From Bacteroidales bacterium (GTDB lineage: Bacteria > Bacteroidota > Bacteroidia > Bacteroidales > Paludibacteraceae), in contig SUXE01000003.1 of the NCBI GenBank assembly GCA_015061115.1, positions 186,001 to 250,000 of the forward strand: 64,000 nucleotides of DNA. The letters run 5' to 3'. The translations under genes were made by a program, and so were the position numbers. The notes beneath the pieces are model-generated. The model did no database searches, was not told the origin of the DNA, and saw only the letters and a program-made list of their open reading frames with translations. This document shows, one piece after another, positions 25,966 to 36,725 of the stretch; the first letter of the stretch is position 1, and each line of letters opens with the position of its first letter.

Positions 25966-26035
25966 TTGTTGTTGCCTGATTCATTGTCGTCGTCCATAAA
26001 TTTATAGTTCGCCAATAATAAAAACCGTTTTCTTT

Positions 26036-26065
26036 TTGCGTTTAATGCAAAAAAATGTATATTTG
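26036..26065 (+). promoter_or_regulatory. Promoter of the rimP-nusA-infB operon
   Basis: TTG at 26036-26038, a 19-base spacer, then TATATTTG at 26058-26065: a full match to the Bacteroidota -33/-7 consensus. A G/A-rich leader with a weak GGAG...CTCC hairpin (26076-26102) and T-run lies between promoter and rimP. Confidence 0.75.
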
Positions 26066-26116
26066 CATTTGGAATGAGGAGGGGAGCGAATTGTTCTCCT
26101 TCGTTTTTTTAATATA

Positions 26117-26584
26117 ATGATAGATAAACAAGAACTTACACAAGCGATCAACGAATATATTGACGGAACAAGCCTTTTCCTTGTAGAGGTGAAGGTGAGC
26201 CCTGCCAATGAAATTGTCGTTACAATTGACAGCGAAGACTCTATTGATATCGACACTTGCGTCTCGCTTTCTCGTCATATAGAATCCAAGTTCGACCGTG
26301 AGCAGGAAGACTACGAGTTGGAGGTAGGCTCGGCAGGTTTGAGCTCGCCGTTTGTTGTGCTTCGCCAATATCAGAAATATGTTGGAAAGGAAGTGGAAGT
26401 GCTTACAAAGGCAGGACAGAAACTTGTAGGTGTGTTGAAGAGTGCTACTGAGGAAGAGTTTACAGTGGTTGTCACTGTGAAAGAGAAGCCAGAGGGAGCG
26501 AAGAGAAAGGTAGATGTTGAAAAAGAGTACTCGTTCAAGTATGATGAGGTAAAATACACGAAATATTCAATTAGATTCAAATAA
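26117..26584 (+). CDS. rimP: Ribosome maturation factor RimP
   Basis: A 155-residue protein needed for 30S subunit assembly. The N-terminal alpha/beta domain contains VKVSPANEIVVTIDSEDSID and the conserved YELEVGSAGLSSPF. A C-terminal SH3-like barrel follows (GKEVEVLTKAGQKLVGVLKS). It is the first gene of the classic rimP-nusA-infB order and lies 7 bases upstream of nusA. Confidence 0.94.
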   Translation: MIDKQELTQAINEYIDGTSLFLVEVKVSPANEIVVTIDSEDSIDIDTCVSLSRHIESKFDREQEDYELEVGSAGLSSPFVVLRQYQKYVGKEVEVLTKAGQKLVGVLKSATEEEFTVVVTVKEKPEGAKRKVDVEKEYSFKYDEVKYTKYSIRFK

Positions 26585-26591
26585 TATTATT

Positions 26592-27884
26592 ATGGCTAAG
26601 CAAGAAACACTCAGCTTAATAGATTCATTTTCGGAGTTTAAGGAACTTAAGAACATCGATAGAGGCACAATGATCAGTGTCTTGGAAGAGTCTTTTAGAA
26701 GTGTCATCACTAAGATGTATGGTACTGATGAGAACTATGCCGTTATCATCAATCCAGACAAAGGTGATTTCGAGATATATCACAATAGAGTCGTAGTTGA
26801 AGACGGTACTGTTGACGACGAAAACTCACAGGTTGCGTTGGCAGATGTAAAGAAAATTGATTCGTCATACGAGGTTGGCGAGAACTTCTCTGAAAAGGTA
26901 GATTTCGCATCATTCGGACGTCGTGCAGTGTTGAACCTTCGCCAGACACTTGCGTCGAAGATCCTTGAGCTTCAGAAAGATACATTGTTCAACAAATATA
27001 AGGAAAAGGTCGGTAAGATTGTAGTAGGTGAGATTTACCAGACTTGGAAGAAGGAGGTTCTTCTTCTTGATGAGGAGGGTAACGAGATGATTTTGCCTAA
27101 GGCAGAGCAGATCCCATCTGACAACTACCGCAAGCAGGATACATTGAGAGCTATCGTGGCAAAGGTTGATAATGAGAACAATAATCCAAAGATTATCCTT
27201 TCTCGTACATCACCAATGTTCCTTCAGCGTTTGTTTGAGCAGGAAGTTCCTGAAATCGCTGATGGCTTGATCACAATCAAGGGAATCGCACGTATCCCTG
27301 GAGAAAGAGCTAAAGTCGCTGTTGAGAGCTACGACGAGAGAATCGATCCAGTTGGAGCATGTGTAGGTATGAAGGGTGCTCGTATCCATGGAATCGTAAG
27401 AGAATTGCGTAATGAAAATATTGATGTAATCAACTATACATCAAATGTTTCTCTATATATCCAGAGAGCTTTGAATCCAGCAAGAATCTCATCTATCAGA
27501 ATTATTGAGGAGGAGAAGAAGGCTGAGGTTTATTTGGATCCTCAGGAGGTATCTTTGGCTATCGGTAAGGGAGGTATGAACATCAAACTTGCCACTCAGC
27601 TTACAGGATATCAGATTGAAGTGTTCAGAAACTCAGACAGTTATGATGACGGAGATATCTATCTTGATGAGTTTGCTGATGAGATTGATATGTGGGTTAT
27701 CGATGAGTTCAAGAAGAACGGATTTGATACAGCATTAAGCGTATTGAACGTTTCAAGAGATGAACTTCTTCGCCGTACTGATCTCGAGGAAGAGACTATC
27801 GATGATGTGTTGGCAATCTTGAAATCTGAGTTTGAGGATTTCGATGAGGCTGGCGCTGACAACAATGATGAAAGTAATTCCTAA
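26592..27884 (+). CDS. nusA: Transcription termination/antitermination factor NusA
   Basis: A 430-residue protein. The N-terminal RNA-polymerase-binding domain begins near the start, and an S1 domain follows (about 135-200). Two KH domains come next: VGACVGMKGARIHGIVRELR in KH1 and VSLAIGKGGMNIKLATQLTG in KH2. A short acidic C-terminal helical segment ends the protein. It controls pausing and termination at the RNA polymerase. The length fits Bacteroidota NusA without the long proteobacterial acidic repeats. Confidence 0.96.
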   Translation: MAKQETLSLIDSFSEFKELKNIDRGTMISVLEESFRSVITKMYGTDENYAVIINPDKGDFEIYHNRVVVEDGTVDDENSQVALADVKKIDSSYEVGENFSEKVDFASFGRRAVLNLRQTLASKILELQKDTLFNKYKEKVGKIVVGEIYQTWKKEVLLLDEEGNEMILPKAEQIPSDNYRKQDTLRAIVAKVDNENNNPKIILSRTSPMFLQRLFEQEVPEIADGLITIKGIARIPGERAKVAVESYDERIDPVGACVGMKGARIHGIVRELRNENIDVINYTSNVSLYIQRALNPARISSIRIIEEEKKAEVYLDPQEVSLAIGKGGMNIKLATQLTGYQIEVFRNSDSYDDGDIYLDEFADEIDMWVIDEFKKNGFDTALSVLNVSRDELLRRTDLEEETIDDVLAILKSEFEDFDEAGADNNDESNS

Positions 27885-27922
27885 CCCTGTGTTGGGAATG
27901 AGTTTCTCTGAAATATAAGATG

Positions 27923-27955
27923 CTTTTGGGTGCGTTCGGATTTTGCACCCAAAGG
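27923..27955 (+). terminator. Hairpin between nusA and infB
   Basis: CTTTTGGGTGC pairs with GCACCCAAAGG (11 pairs, one wobble) around an 11-base loop, followed by a weak T stretch. Probably an attenuator that lowers infB relative to nusA, since the operon continues. Confidence 0.5.
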
Positions 27956-28098
27956 TATTTTGTTTCGGGAAAAGAAAAAACATTATGGACAAGGTGCAAT
28001 TTGTGGTTGCTGTTTTTTAATTTTGTGGGAAGAGAAAAAACAGCATACTATGATGAGTTTAAGTGTGTTGTTTTTTTAAGTGTGGTAATTAAAATTAT

Positions 28099-30798
28099 AT
28101 GTCGAGATTAGGTCAATTAGCTAAAGAATTAAATGTAGGTATCGCTACTGCTACCGAACTATTAAAAAAGAAAGGATTTGCAATCGAGGATGCAAACCCC
28201 AACTACAAATTGTCTGAAAAAGAAGAAAATATCCTTCGTCAGGAATATGACAAGGACAAGTCGTTCAAGTCTGATGCGAAAGCAGAGTTTGACGACATGA
28301 AAGATAGAAAAAAGAACAAGAAGGAGAAAGTCGTTGAGATTCCAGGATTTGGAAAGAAAGACGAGGTTGATATCAAGGTAGAGGTGCAGACTCCAAAACT
28401 TAAGGTTGTAGGCAAAATCTCTGACGCTCCAAAACCACAAACTCCAAAACCAGAAACCACAGCTCCGTCTGCTGCTCCAGTAGATGAGGCTAAACAGGAT
28501 AATATGTCAAAATCACAAAACGAAACTGATGATGATGTATTCAGATTGAATCCTACCACTCAGGTCACTGGACCAACAGTGTTGGGTAAAATCGATTTGT
28601 CTTCCATCAACTCTCAAACCAGACCTAAGAAGAAAACTAAGGAGGAGAGAAAGAAAGATCATCAAAAACAAATCCAGCTTCAAAAGGCTGAGCAGGGCCA
28701 GGGTGGTCAGAAGAAGCAGAGAAATCGTATCCAGGGCAAGGAAAAGATTGATATTTCTGAATACAAAGAAGGTAAACAAGGTGGCAAGAACGATCGTCAC
28801 AAAGGTGACAGAGACAGAAATGAGAATCGTGAAGCCAACGGTGGAAACAATAAGAAGTTCAATAAGCAGAAGAATCAGAAACAGGAGATTTCTGAGGAAG
28901 ATGTACAGAAGCAGATCAAGGATACTCTTGCTCGCTTGACTTCTAATAAAAACCAGAATAAGAGTGGTGCTAAGCACCGTCATGATAAACGTGAGTCTAT
29001 CCGTCAGCGTGCTGAAGAGCGTGAGGCTCAGGAGCGTGAGGCACAGGGCAAACTAAAGATCACTGAGTTTGTGACTGTCAGCGACTTGGCTAAGATGATG
29101 GATGTGACAATCACTGAGGTTATCACTACTTGTATGAACTTCGGTTTGATGGTGTCTATCAACCAGCGTCTTGATGCTGATACTATCAATATCGTGGCAA
29201 GTGAGTTCGGTTTTGAAACTGAATATGTGTCTGCTGAGGTAAGTGAGGCTATCCAGGAGGAAGAGGATAAGGAAGAGGATTTGATCAACCGTCCTCCAAT
29301 CGTTACTGTGATGGGTCACGTTGACCACGGTAAGACTTCATTGCTTGACTATATCCGCCAGACTAACGTGATCGCCGGTGAGGCCGGAGGTATCACTCAG
29401 CATATCGGTGCTTACAATGTCACATTGAAGAACGGTCAGCATATCACATTCTTGGATACTCCAGGTCATGAGGCATTTACTGCCATGCGTGCCCGTGGTG
29501 CCAAGGTGACAGATATCGCGATCATCATCGTCGCTGCTGATGATGATGTGATGCCGCAGACAAAAGAGGCTATCAACCATGCAAGTATCGCTGGTGTGCC
29601 TATCGTGTTTGCAATCAATAAGATAGATAAACCTACTGCTAACCCAGACAAAATCAAGGAGTCGTTGGCACAGATGAACTACTTGGTAGAAGAGTGGGGT
29701 GGTAAGTATCAGTCACAGGATATCGCTGCTAAAAAGGGTATCGGTGTAGACGAGTTGATGGATAAGGTGCTTCTTGAGGCAGAAATGCTTGATTTGAAGG
29801 CTAATCCTAATCGTAAGGCAAGTGGTTCTGTAATTGAGAGCCAGTTGGATAAGGGACGTGGTTATGTGGCTACAGTGCTTGTAAGCAACGGTACTTTGAA
29901 GATCGGAGACGTTGTTATCGCAGGAACTCACTATGGTAAGGTTAAGGCTATGTTCAATGAGCGTAACCAGCGTATCACAGAGGCAGGTCCTTCTGAGCCA
30001 GCTTTGATCCTTGGTCTTGACGGTGCTCCTCAGGCAGGTGATAATTTTAACGTACTTGGTTCAGAGCAGGAGGCTCGTGAAATAGCAAACAAGCGTGAAC
30101 AGCTTCAGCGTGAGCAAGGTTTGCGTGCTGGTAACGGAATCATTACTCTTGATGAGATTGCACGTCGTCGTGCTCTTGGAAACTTCCAGGAGATGAATAT
30201 CATCGTCAAGGGAGACGTGGATGGATCTGTGGAGGCATTGTCAGACTCTTTGCAGAACTGTTCTACAGAGCAATTCCAGATCAATGTTATCCACAAAGCT
30301 GTGGGTCAGATCTCAGAAACAGATGTTATGTTGGCATCCGCTTCAAATGCGATCATCATCGGATTCCAGGTTCGTCCATCGCAGTCTGCACGTAAACTTG
30401 CAGAGAAAGAGGGTGTTGATATCCGTCTACACTCTATCATCTACGATGCAATTGAGCAGTTGAAGGATGCGATGGCCGGTATGTTGGCTCCAGAGTTGAA
30501 GGAACAGGTTACTGGTACTGCTGAAGTCCTTGAGATCTTCAAGATTGGTAAGGTCGGTGTTATCGCTGGTTCAATTGTCCGCGATGGTAAGATCAAACGT
30601 TCAAATAAGGTTCGTTTGATTCGCGACGGAATTGTCGTATTCACTGGAGATTTGCAGTCGTTGAAGCGTTATAAGGATGACGTTAAGGAAGTTGCAAACG
30701 GATTCGATTGTGGTATCGCTCTTGCTGGATACAACGAGATTCAGGTAGGTGATATTATCGAAGGCTTCGAGACAATCGAGGTCGCTCGTAAACTGTAA
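28099..30798 (+). CDS. infB: Translation initiation factor IF-2
   Basis: An 899-residue GTPase that places initiator tRNA on the 30S subunit. An IF2-N helical domain ([20 protein letters not shown]) is followed by a long Lys/Gln-rich low-complexity linker of about 250 residues. A second IF2-N-like segment follows. The G domain from about residue 398 has [25 protein letters not shown] and AINKIDKP, then the C-terminal barrels. The linker length is usual for the phylum. A 214-base spacer separates it from nusA. Confidence 0.97.
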   Translation: MSRLGQLAKELNVGIATATELLKKKGFAIEDANPNYKLSEKEENILRQEYDKDKSFKSDAKAEFDDMKDRKKNKKEKVVEIPGFGKKDEVDIKVEVQTPKLKVVGKISDAPKPQTPKPETTAPSAAPVDEAKQDNMSKSQNETDDDVFRLNPTTQVTGPTVLGKIDLSSINSQTRPKKKTKEERKKDHQKQIQLQKAEQGQGGQKKQRNRIQGKEKIDISEYKEGKQGGKNDRHKGDRDRNENREANGGNNKKFNKQKNQKQEISEEDVQKQIKDTLARLTSNKNQNKSGAKHRHDKRESIRQRAEEREAQEREAQGKLKITEFVTVSDLAKMMDVTITEVITTCMNFGLMVSINQRLDADTINIVASEFGFETEYVSAEVSEAIQEEEDKEEDLINRPPIVTVMGHVDHGKTSLLDYIRQTNVIAGEAGGITQHIGAYNVTLKNGQHITFLDTPGHEAFTAMRARGAKVTDIAIIIVAADDDVMPQTKEAINHASIAGVPIVFAINKIDKPTANPDKIKESLAQMNYLVEEWGGKYQSQDIAAKKGIGVDELMDKVLLEAEMLDLKANPNRKASGSVIESQLDKGRGYVATVLVSNGTLKIGDVVIAGTHYGKVKAMFNERNQRITEAGPSEPALILGLDGAPQAGDNFNVLGSEQEAREIANKREQLQREQGLRAGNGIITLDEIARRRALGNFQEMNIIVKGDVDGSVEALSDSLQNCSTEQFQINVIHKAVGQISETDVMLASASNAIIIGFQVRPSQSARKLAEKEGVDIRLHSIIYDAIEQLKDAMAGMLAPELKEQVTGTAEVLEIFKIGKVGVIAGSIVRDGKIKRSNKVRLIRDGIVVFTGDLQSLKRYKDDVKEVANGFDCGIALAGYNEIQVGDIIEGFETIEVARKL

Positions 30799-30823
30799 TT
30801 TTGACAATTGAAGATCATAATAT

Positions 30824-30861
30824 AAAATTAAGAATCGGGCATACGTCTGATTCTTAATTTT
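30824..30861 (+). terminator. Terminator after infB
   Basis: AAAATTAAGAATC pairs with GATTCTTAATTTT, a 13-base perfect stem, around a 12-base loop. AT-rich; the 3' arm ends in T. Confidence 0.7.
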
Positions 30862-30984
30862 GTTTAGAGATACATTGTTACCTTTGGAGAACTTGTAATT
30901 ACGGCTGTATATTTAGAAATGACACACACGTCCGTGTATCTCTACGTTTTGATCGTTAATATTAATCATTAAATATTAATCAAA

Positions 30985-31539
30985 TTGAATTGGCTTGATT
31001 TTTTGATCCTTTTGCTTGTGGTTGCAGGTATGGTAAGAGGTTTTTCAAAAGGACTTATATTTGAGCTTTCGGGATTGATAGGACTTATCATTGCCGTATA
31101 TGTGTCAAGATACCATAGCTCTCCATTTGCGGAGTTTATACATAGTTTTTTCAATGTAGGGAAGGATTATTGTCCAGCTTTGGGTATGATTATGGCATTC
31201 ATCGTCTCGTTGATATTGGTTAAGGTGTTGGCAATGTGTGCTCAGAGACTGATTAAGGCGATAAGCCTTGGCTGGCTTAACAGTTTGCTGGGAGCATTGA
31301 TATCTGCAGTCAAATATACGTTGGTGATCAGTGTCGTGTTTAATGTGCTTGGCCCAATCAACGAAAAACTTAAGATAATGGATGGCAAACATTCGGAAGG
31401 GTCTATTTTATGTGGGCCAGTCACAAAGTTTGCTCCTGCTGTCCTTCCTAAGCTAAATATCAGCGAATTGTTCAATATCCCTAAAAATATTGAAGATTCG
31501 ATGGATAAAGACCAAACAGAAGAGAAATCCTGCAAGTAG
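30985..31539 (+). CDS. CvpA family membrane protein
   Basis: A 184-residue inner-membrane protein with four hydrophobic segments. Its N-terminus, NWLDFLILLLVVAGMVRGFS then KGLIFELSGLIGL, is typical of the CvpA/colicin-V-production family. The only start in register is a TTG at 30985, so initiation is non-ATG. The family role is unclear (linked to envelope homeostasis in other bacteria). It follows infB on the same strand after a terminator. Confidence 0.82.
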   Translation: MNWLDFLILLLVVAGMVRGFSKGLIFELSGLIGLIIAVYVSRYHSSPFAEFIHSFFNVGKDYCPALGMIMAFIVSLILVKVLAMCAQRLIKAISLGWLNSLLGALISAVKYTLVISVVFNVLGPINEKLKIMDGKHSEGSILCGPVTKFAPAVLPKLNISELFNIPKNIEDSMDKDQTEEKSCK

Positions 31540-31584
31540 ACTCTTGCATATATGTGATTTTTCTCTTTTTGTTTTTGTCTATGC

Positions 31585-31615
31585 TTGAATTCTGCATGCC
31601 TTGATCTTATCTTTG
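31585..31615 (+). promoter_or_regulatory. Promoter of the AddB-like gene
   Basis: TTG at 31585-31587, a 20-base spacer and TATCTTTG at 31608-31615 match the Bacteroidota consensus, 38 bases before the ATG. Confidence 0.7.
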
Positions 31616-31653
31616 TGGTGAAAACAGAAATAATGAATTAACACTGTCGTATT

Positions 31654-34623
31654 ATGGTAGCGGAATCTAAGCCATTTTTGAATTTGGTAGCTGATGATTT
31701 GAGGCGTTTGGCGGATGTGGAAGATGCGTTGTTGGTCTTCCCCAACCGTCGTTCTATTTTATTCTTTAACGAATGTTGGGCTGAGGAGTACGACAAACCT
31801 GTTTTTGCTCTTGAATCCACTACTATACAGGATCTGTTCCGCTCTTTTTCTCCTTATACAGTTCCAGACGAAATAGCCCTTTTAATCGAACTTTTCCACA
31901 CCATAAAAGAAATACATCCTGAGATTTTAGGCACTGAACCCTCTTTTGACAAATTCTATTTCTGGGGTCAGACATTGCTCTCTGATTTTGACGATATAGA
32001 TAAGAATTGCGTGAATGCTCAGGCTTTGTTTTCAAATGTGGCGGACTTCCAGAACATAAAGGATTTTTCATATCTTTCCGATTCGCAGATTAAGACTCTG
32101 GAACATTTCTTTCAAACGTTCTCAGTGGAGGTGCAAAATGAGAAAGTTCAGCTTTTCGCAAGGCTCTGGGAAAACTTGTATTCTATCTATCTTGCGTTTA
32201 AAGCCCGTTTGCAGGCAAAGGGAATTGCGTATGAAGGAATGCTGATGCTTGATGTTGTAGAAGGCCTTAAAAGTGGAGAAATCGATGATTCTAAGTATAA
32301 AAAACTCGTATTCATCGGGTTTAACGTGTTGAGCAGAACTGAATACGCATTCTTTAAGAGATATAGGGATTCCCAACGTGCTGAATTTTATTGGGACTAT
32401 GATATATATTATTCCGCACAGGACTCTCTTCAGGAAGCAGGTCTGTTTATGCGACAGAATATTATAGATTTCCCGTCGTCGCTAAAAGAAAAATCATTCT
32501 TTGACAATTATTCGAAGAAAAAGAAGATTACGTTCGTCAGTACTTCGTCGGATAGTGCTCAGGCTGCTTATGTTTCTAAATTTTTGAAGGATACTTCTGA
32601 GATAGTAAAAGATGAAAACAGCGGTGAAAAGGAGACTGTTGATAGAAGGACGGCTATTGTCCTTTGTGATGAGACTCTTCTCCTTCCTGTTCTGCATTCT
32701 ATTCCGAATGATAAGGGTATTGCTTTGAATGTGACGATGGGATTCCCAGTGCCGCAAACTCCAATATACAGTTTGCTGCTTGCCCTTGTCAATTACAATA
32801 TGTATCTCGACGAACGTAAACCGAAGACGGTGGCTTTGTCGTTGGTAGAATCTATAACCAATCATGCCTATATAAAAGTCGTCTTTCCTGAGGTGACACA
32901 GACGATAGCTCGGATGAAGGCGGAGAAAAATATCTTCCCTTGTATATCAGAGTTTGAATCTGGAAGTGAGGATCTATCATTGCTCCTAAAACCTTCGGTG
33001 AATTCGTCTGATTTTGTAGACAGATTGAAGAAAATAGTTGTGAGAGTATCGTCTCATAATCCACTTTCCTCTTTATATTCCGACTTGTATAACGAGTCTT
33101 TATTCCGTGCCTACAATATACTTGTGAGATTTGCTGATGAGGTATGTTCAGAGGATTTGTCTATGAGCGTTGGCTTGACGGCACATCTTTTGATGAAGGT
33201 GCTTTCGCAATCAAAGGTTCCTTTCCATGGTGAACCGATCGAAGGACTTCAGGTGATGGGCTTTTTGGAGACGCGTGGACTGGACTTCTCCCATGTTTGT
33301 CTGCTATCTGCGTCTAATAAACAATTGCCTCCGTCTGCGGAAATTTCATCTTTTATTCCTCTTTCAATCCGTACTGGATTCAATATGACATCTGTGGAGC
33401 AGAAGAATGCTCTGTTTGCATACTATTTCTACCGTTTGGTGCAACGTGCGGATGATGTCACCCTCGTCTACAATTCTACTTGCGACAGCCAAAATACAGA
33501 TGGCCAGATGAGCAGGTATATGCTTCAGATGTTGGTGGAGAACAAGAATTTTGAGATTAAAAAATACGACATCCAAAATCTTGTACCGTCGATCACGACA
33601 GAATCTTTGACTGTGGAAAAGAACGATGAAATCGTCAAAAAAATGGTGGATAGGTTCTCTTCTGATTCAGAGAAACCGTTATCTCCGTCGGCTATCAACA
33701 CCTATTTCGAATGCCCATTGAAGTTCTATTTCAAATATGTTTTGGGATTGAAAGAATCCAATGCTGATGAAGACGGAATTTCTTCCACTGATTTGGGAAC
33801 GATCTTCCATGCTGTCATGGAGGAGATTTATGCAGGTCTGGTACGTAAAAAAGGAGACGCAATGATCTCTCCACAAGATCTGAATTCTTTAAAGGATGAG
33901 GAAATCTATACGTTGATCGACTATTTCATCAATATCCATTATTATAAGATAGATCAGTTTAAGACTGCTCCTAAATCTGTATCTCAATTCCATGGCCATT
34001 TACTTTTGGCACGAAACCTTCTTTTGGAGTTTGTTCGCAAGCAGCTTGCTGTGGATTCACGATTGAAGGATCTTGTTTATCTGTCATCAGAGGAAAAAGT
34101 AGTCGTGCCGATTGATATAGATGTGAATGGAAAAACACAACAGATTTTTGTCGGTGGAATCGTCGATCGTCAGGATTCAGTAGACGGTGGAAAGAGAAGA
34201 ATAGTGGATTATAAGACAGGTGGTGATGTGCCATCTTCGATTAAATCCATCGATGAATTGTTCGCTTATGAAAACAGGAAAAAGGTCCATTATCAATTGC
34301 AGATTTTGATATACTCGTCGCTTATCCACAAAGACAAGAAAGTCGACGTCACTCCCGTCTTGAATTTTGTGAATCAGAAAAGTGAGTTTGTGGAATGCGT
34401 CTTAAAAATGTCGAAAGAGGTTGTCGGGGATAAAGGTAAACCAAAAAAAGTGGATGAACCTATCGTTGTGAATGATGAATTCTGCGATGAATTCGATAAA
34501 AAAATGAAAAATGCATTGTCTGATATCTTCAATGTCGACATCAATTTCACGCAAACCGAGGAGCCTGATAAATTCTGCGATTTCTGTGCATTTTTGCAGA
34601 TTTGTAGAAAGAGGAAGGAGTAG
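31654..34623 (+). CDS. AddB-like PD-(D/E)XK nuclease of a RecBCD-type complex
   Basis: A 989-residue protein. The N-terminal two-thirds is an inactive-looking helicase fold opening with ALLVFPNRRSILFFNECW; no intact Walker A is visible. The C-terminal nuclease domain starts at LSPSAINTYFECPLKFYFKY and has LGTIFHAVMEEIY. The catalytic signature is GGIVDRQD...RIVDYKTGG, followed by QLQILIYS. The first Cys (ECPLKF) plus the final CDFCAFLQIC supply the four cysteines of an AddB-type iron-sulfur cluster. It would process double-strand breaks together with an AddA helicase, which is not in the window. Confidence 0.86.
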   Translation: MVAESKPFLNLVADDLRRLADVEDALLVFPNRRSILFFNECWAEEYDKPVFALESTTIQDLFRSFSPYTVPDEIALLIELFHTIKEIHPEILGTEPSFDKFYFWGQTLLSDFDDIDKNCVNAQALFSNVADFQNIKDFSYLSDSQIKTLEHFFQTFSVEVQNEKVQLFARLWENLYSIYLAFKARLQAKGIAYEGMLMLDVVEGLKSGEIDDSKYKKLVFIGFNVLSRTEYAFFKRYRDSQRAEFYWDYDIYYSAQDSLQEAGLFMRQNIIDFPSSLKEKSFFDNYSKKKKITFVSTSSDSAQAAYVSKFLKDTSEIVKDENSGEKETVDRRTAIVLCDETLLLPVLHSIPNDKGIALNVTMGFPVPQTPIYSLLLALVNYNMYLDERKPKTVALSLVESITNHAYIKVVFPEVTQTIARMKAEKNIFPCISEFESGSEDLSLLLKPSVNSSDFVDRLKKIVVRVSSHNPLSSLYSDLYNESLFRAYNILVRFADEVCSEDLSMSVGLTAHLLMKVLSQSKVPFHGEPIEGLQVMGFLETRGLDFSHVCLLSASNKQLPPSAEISSFIPLSIRTGFNMTSVEQKNALFAYYFYRLVQRADDVTLVYNSTCDSQNTDGQMSRYMLQMLVENKNFEIKKYDIQNLVPSITTESLTVEKNDEIVKKMVDRFSSDSEKPLSPSAINTYFECPLKFYFKYVLGLKESNADEDGISSTDLGTIFHAVMEEIYAGLVRKKGDAMISPQDLNSLKDEEIYTLIDYFINIHYYKIDQFKTAPKSVSQFHGHLLLARNLLLEFVRKQLAVDSRLKDLVYLSSEEKVVVPIDIDVNGKTQQIFVGGIVDRQDSVDGGKRRIVDYKTGGDVPSSIKSIDELFAYENRKKVHYQLQILIYSSLIHKDKKVDVTPVLNFVNQKSEFVECVLKMSKEVVGDKGKPKKVDEPIVVNDEFCDEFDKKMKNALSDIFNVDINFTQTEEPDKFCDFCAFLQICRKRKE

Positions 34624-34647
34624 GGACCGTCGTATTACGGCGTCTCT
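34623..34647. repeat. TCGTATTACGGC palindrome, copy 1
   Basis: A degenerate copy of the hairpin GAGACGTCGTATTACGGC found again at 35663-35685 and, in perfect form, 37392-37414. Each lies just after a gene in the duplicated block and may serve as a terminator. Confidence 0.5.
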
Positions 34648-34736
34648 GTAGGGGGATATTGCTAAAATTATGTAAGAAATAAATAAGATGTGATTATGGA
34701 AAATCTCAAAGAGATATTGGTGATTTTTTAGTTCCA

Positions 34737-35117
34737 ATGGGGATAATCGTTCTTTTGATGATAATAATTGTCCTTTTGACTAAATTGATTAAACGATGGA
34801 TCTTTCCCAAAATCGTTGAAGAGGCAGAAGAACCGACTGTCCATAATGATGAAGATATCTATATGGAGTCTTCATTGCTTGACTTAAACGGTGCTGATAA
34901 TTATGAAAGAAAGGTGAAAAAAATCACCAGATATTATACAGATATAGACGGTGAAAATGTCATAAAAGCGGGAATATGCTACGTCATCAATTACAATAAA
35001 AATCGTAAAACAGAAGACTTGTTGGAATTTGATCGTAAAGGTAAAGAAATAAAACATCTCATTTATGAATATGATAAAAAAGGAAACCTTATCTTTGTAT
35101 TTAATGCGGTTTGTTAA
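34737..35117 (+). CDS. Truncated YD-repeat membrane protein, copy 1
   Basis: A 126-residue product with an N-terminal membrane anchor (IIVLLMIIIVLLTKLIKRW). A domain follows that is nearly identical to residues 65-125 of the protein at 35742 (VKKITRYYTDI, GICYVINYNKNRKTEDLLEF). It breaks off after one YEYDKKGNLIF repeat, ending in a chance FNAVC. It is a duplicate whose repeat region has been deleted. Function unknown. Confidence 0.6.
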   Translation: MGIIVLLMIIIVLLTKLIKRWIFPKIVEEAEEPTVHNDEDIYMESSLLDLNGADNYERKVKKITRYYTDIDGENVIKAGICYVINYNKNRKTEDLLEFDRKGKEIKHLIYEYDKKGNLIFVFNAVC

Positions 35118-35149
35118 GAAGACCTTAGAATATAAAATTTAACAGCTTT

Positions 35150-35644
35150 ATGGAAATAAAGAATGAAACTCGTTTGACGTATGAGATTTTGACAGACGTG
35201 ACGTTGTCAACGAAAAAGTTTATCATCGTATCAAGGATTATTGATTTTTTTACGGTGCTCTTTTTTATTGCTCTTGGGAATAGTGGTTTTCTCGATTGGT
35301 GGGTGGTTTTGTTGTTAGGTGTGGTAGTTTTAGGTTACTTTCGTGTTATATCTCCGAAGAAATTAAAGAAAGTATTCAAAGCGTATATTGGCGAAGGGGA
35401 AGCCCGTTACTCTTTTCTTTTTAAGGACGATGAATTGGAAAATCACGAAAGCAATGAAGTAACGCCTGAAGCACATGCCAACTATCCCTACACTAGTTTT
35501 ACAGGATTGGAATTCGTGAAGAATTATGTAATACTCTATATTTCCAAGTATCAGCTACTGATGATTGATTTGAATGGATTCGACTCCGAAGAAGATAAGG
35601 AAACAGTACTTGCTATGTTGAAGACTAAAGTGAAGAAAGATTAG
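35150..35644 (+). CDS. YcxB-like membrane protein, copy 1
   Basis: A 164-residue product. An N-terminal cytoplasmic strand region (NETRLTYEILTDVTLSTKKF) is followed by two hydrophobic helices. A C-terminal beta-rich domain ends EFVKNYVILYISKYQLLMID, resembling the YcxB-like C-terminal domain. Function is unknown; the paralogue at 36864 sits in the same position behind the second YD-repeat gene, so the two genes form a duplicated pair. Confidence 0.65.
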   Translation: MEIKNETRLTYEILTDVTLSTKKFIIVSRIIDFFTVLFFIALGNSGFLDWWVVLLLGVVVLGYFRVISPKKLKKVFKAYIGEGEARYSFLFKDDELENHESNEVTPEAHANYPYTSFTGLEFVKNYVILYISKYQLLMIDLNGFDSEEDKETVLAMLKTKVKKD

Positions 35645-35662
35645 CGTATAAATAAAGAAGTA

Positions 35663-35685
35663 GAGACGTCGTATTACGGCATATC
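35663..35685. repeat. TCGTATTACGGC palindrome, copy 2
   Basis: Same element as at 34623, with a damaged 3' arm, 18 bases after the first YcxB-like gene. Confidence 0.5.
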
Positions 35686-35741
35686 TGTAGGGAAATACCC
35701 TTCGTTTTACATTCTTATCGTCTAAATTATGTCCGAAAAAT

Positions 35742-36725
35742 ATGATTATGGGAAATATAATTATGGGGATTGTCAAGGATTTATTGAAGTTTTTAATCCC
35801 AACAATATGGAAACGTTGGGAATTTTACAAAAACGAAGAAGCACATGAAAAAATGTCTTTTAATGATGAATATGCCCATCTGAAATTTTCATTACTTAAC
35901 TTAAACGATGCAAAAAAATATGAAGGGAAAGTGAAAAAAATCACTAGATATTATACAGATATAAAAGAAGAAACTGTCACAAAAGCGGGAATATGCTACG
36001 TCATCAATTATAATAAAAATCGTAAAACAGAAGACTTGTTGGAATTTGATCGTAAAGGTAAAGAAATAAAACATCTCATTTATGAATATGATAAAAATGG
36101 GAATCTTATTTTTGTAAAGGATCTTAATAAAAAAGGAGAAAAGGGAGTTGTAGACTGCTATATCTATAATGATAAGGGACAGCATGTAGAGACAAAATAT
36201 TTTGATGATGGTCAAATCGATTATGATACTTGCTATAAATACGATGAAAACGGTAATTGTATTGAAGTTAACACCGATGATTATAGATTAGATGGAATAG
36301 TTGTCAAGACTCGTAATGTGAGTGTGTTTGATGATAGAGAGATAGAGAGAATTAAATACGAAGGATTGACAGGGGAAACGGAAAAAGAAGTTTACTTTTA
36401 CAATAAAAACGGAGATCTGAAAGAGATTCAGAATATTGACATTGAGACGGGAGAGATTATATCTCGTGATTTATATTGCTATGATACAGATGGCAAACTA
36501 TCAGAAATTTTGACTTATGAAGGATCTGATGTTGTGGGAAAATGGACTTATTCTTATAACCAACAAGGAAAAGAAACAGAATGCCGTATATATGATGGAT
36601 TGGGGAATCTGACACATAAACATGTCTCTATATATGATGAAAGAGGTAGCTTCTGTGGCACAAAAAAATATAAAAACGGAATTTTGATCTTCAGCTATTT
36701 GGATGAGATAGAATATTATGATTAA
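35742..36725 (+). CDS. YD-repeat-like membrane-anchored protein, copy 2
   Basis: A 327-residue product. A hydrophobic N-terminus (GNIIMGIVKDLLKFLIPTIW) precedes a conserved domain and then about eight YD-like repeats (YEYDKNGNLI, YKYDENGNCI, YFYNKNGDLK, YSYNQQGKET). Such repeats form beta-sheets in Rhs proteins and in antidote-like toxin_15-type repeats. There is no Rhs core end or toxin tip, so this is not a classical Rhs toxin. It is paired with the YcxB-like gene downstream; a role in envelope interactions or immunity is guesswork. Confidence 0.65.
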   Translation: MIMGNIIMGIVKDLLKFLIPTIWKRWEFYKNEEAHEKMSFNDEYAHLKFSLLNLNDAKKYEGKVKKITRYYTDIKEETVTKAGICYVINYNKNRKTEDLLEFDRKGKEIKHLIYEYDKNGNLIFVKDLNKKGEKGVVDCYIYNDKGQHVETKYFDDGQIDYDTCYKYDENGNCIEVNTDDYRLDGIVVKTRNVSVFDDREIERIKYEGLTGETEKEVYFYNKNGDLKEIQNIDIETGEIISRDLYCYDTDGKLSEILTYEGSDVVGKWTYSYNQQGKETECRIYDGLGNLTHKHVSIYDERGSFCGTKKYKNGILIFSYLDEIEYYD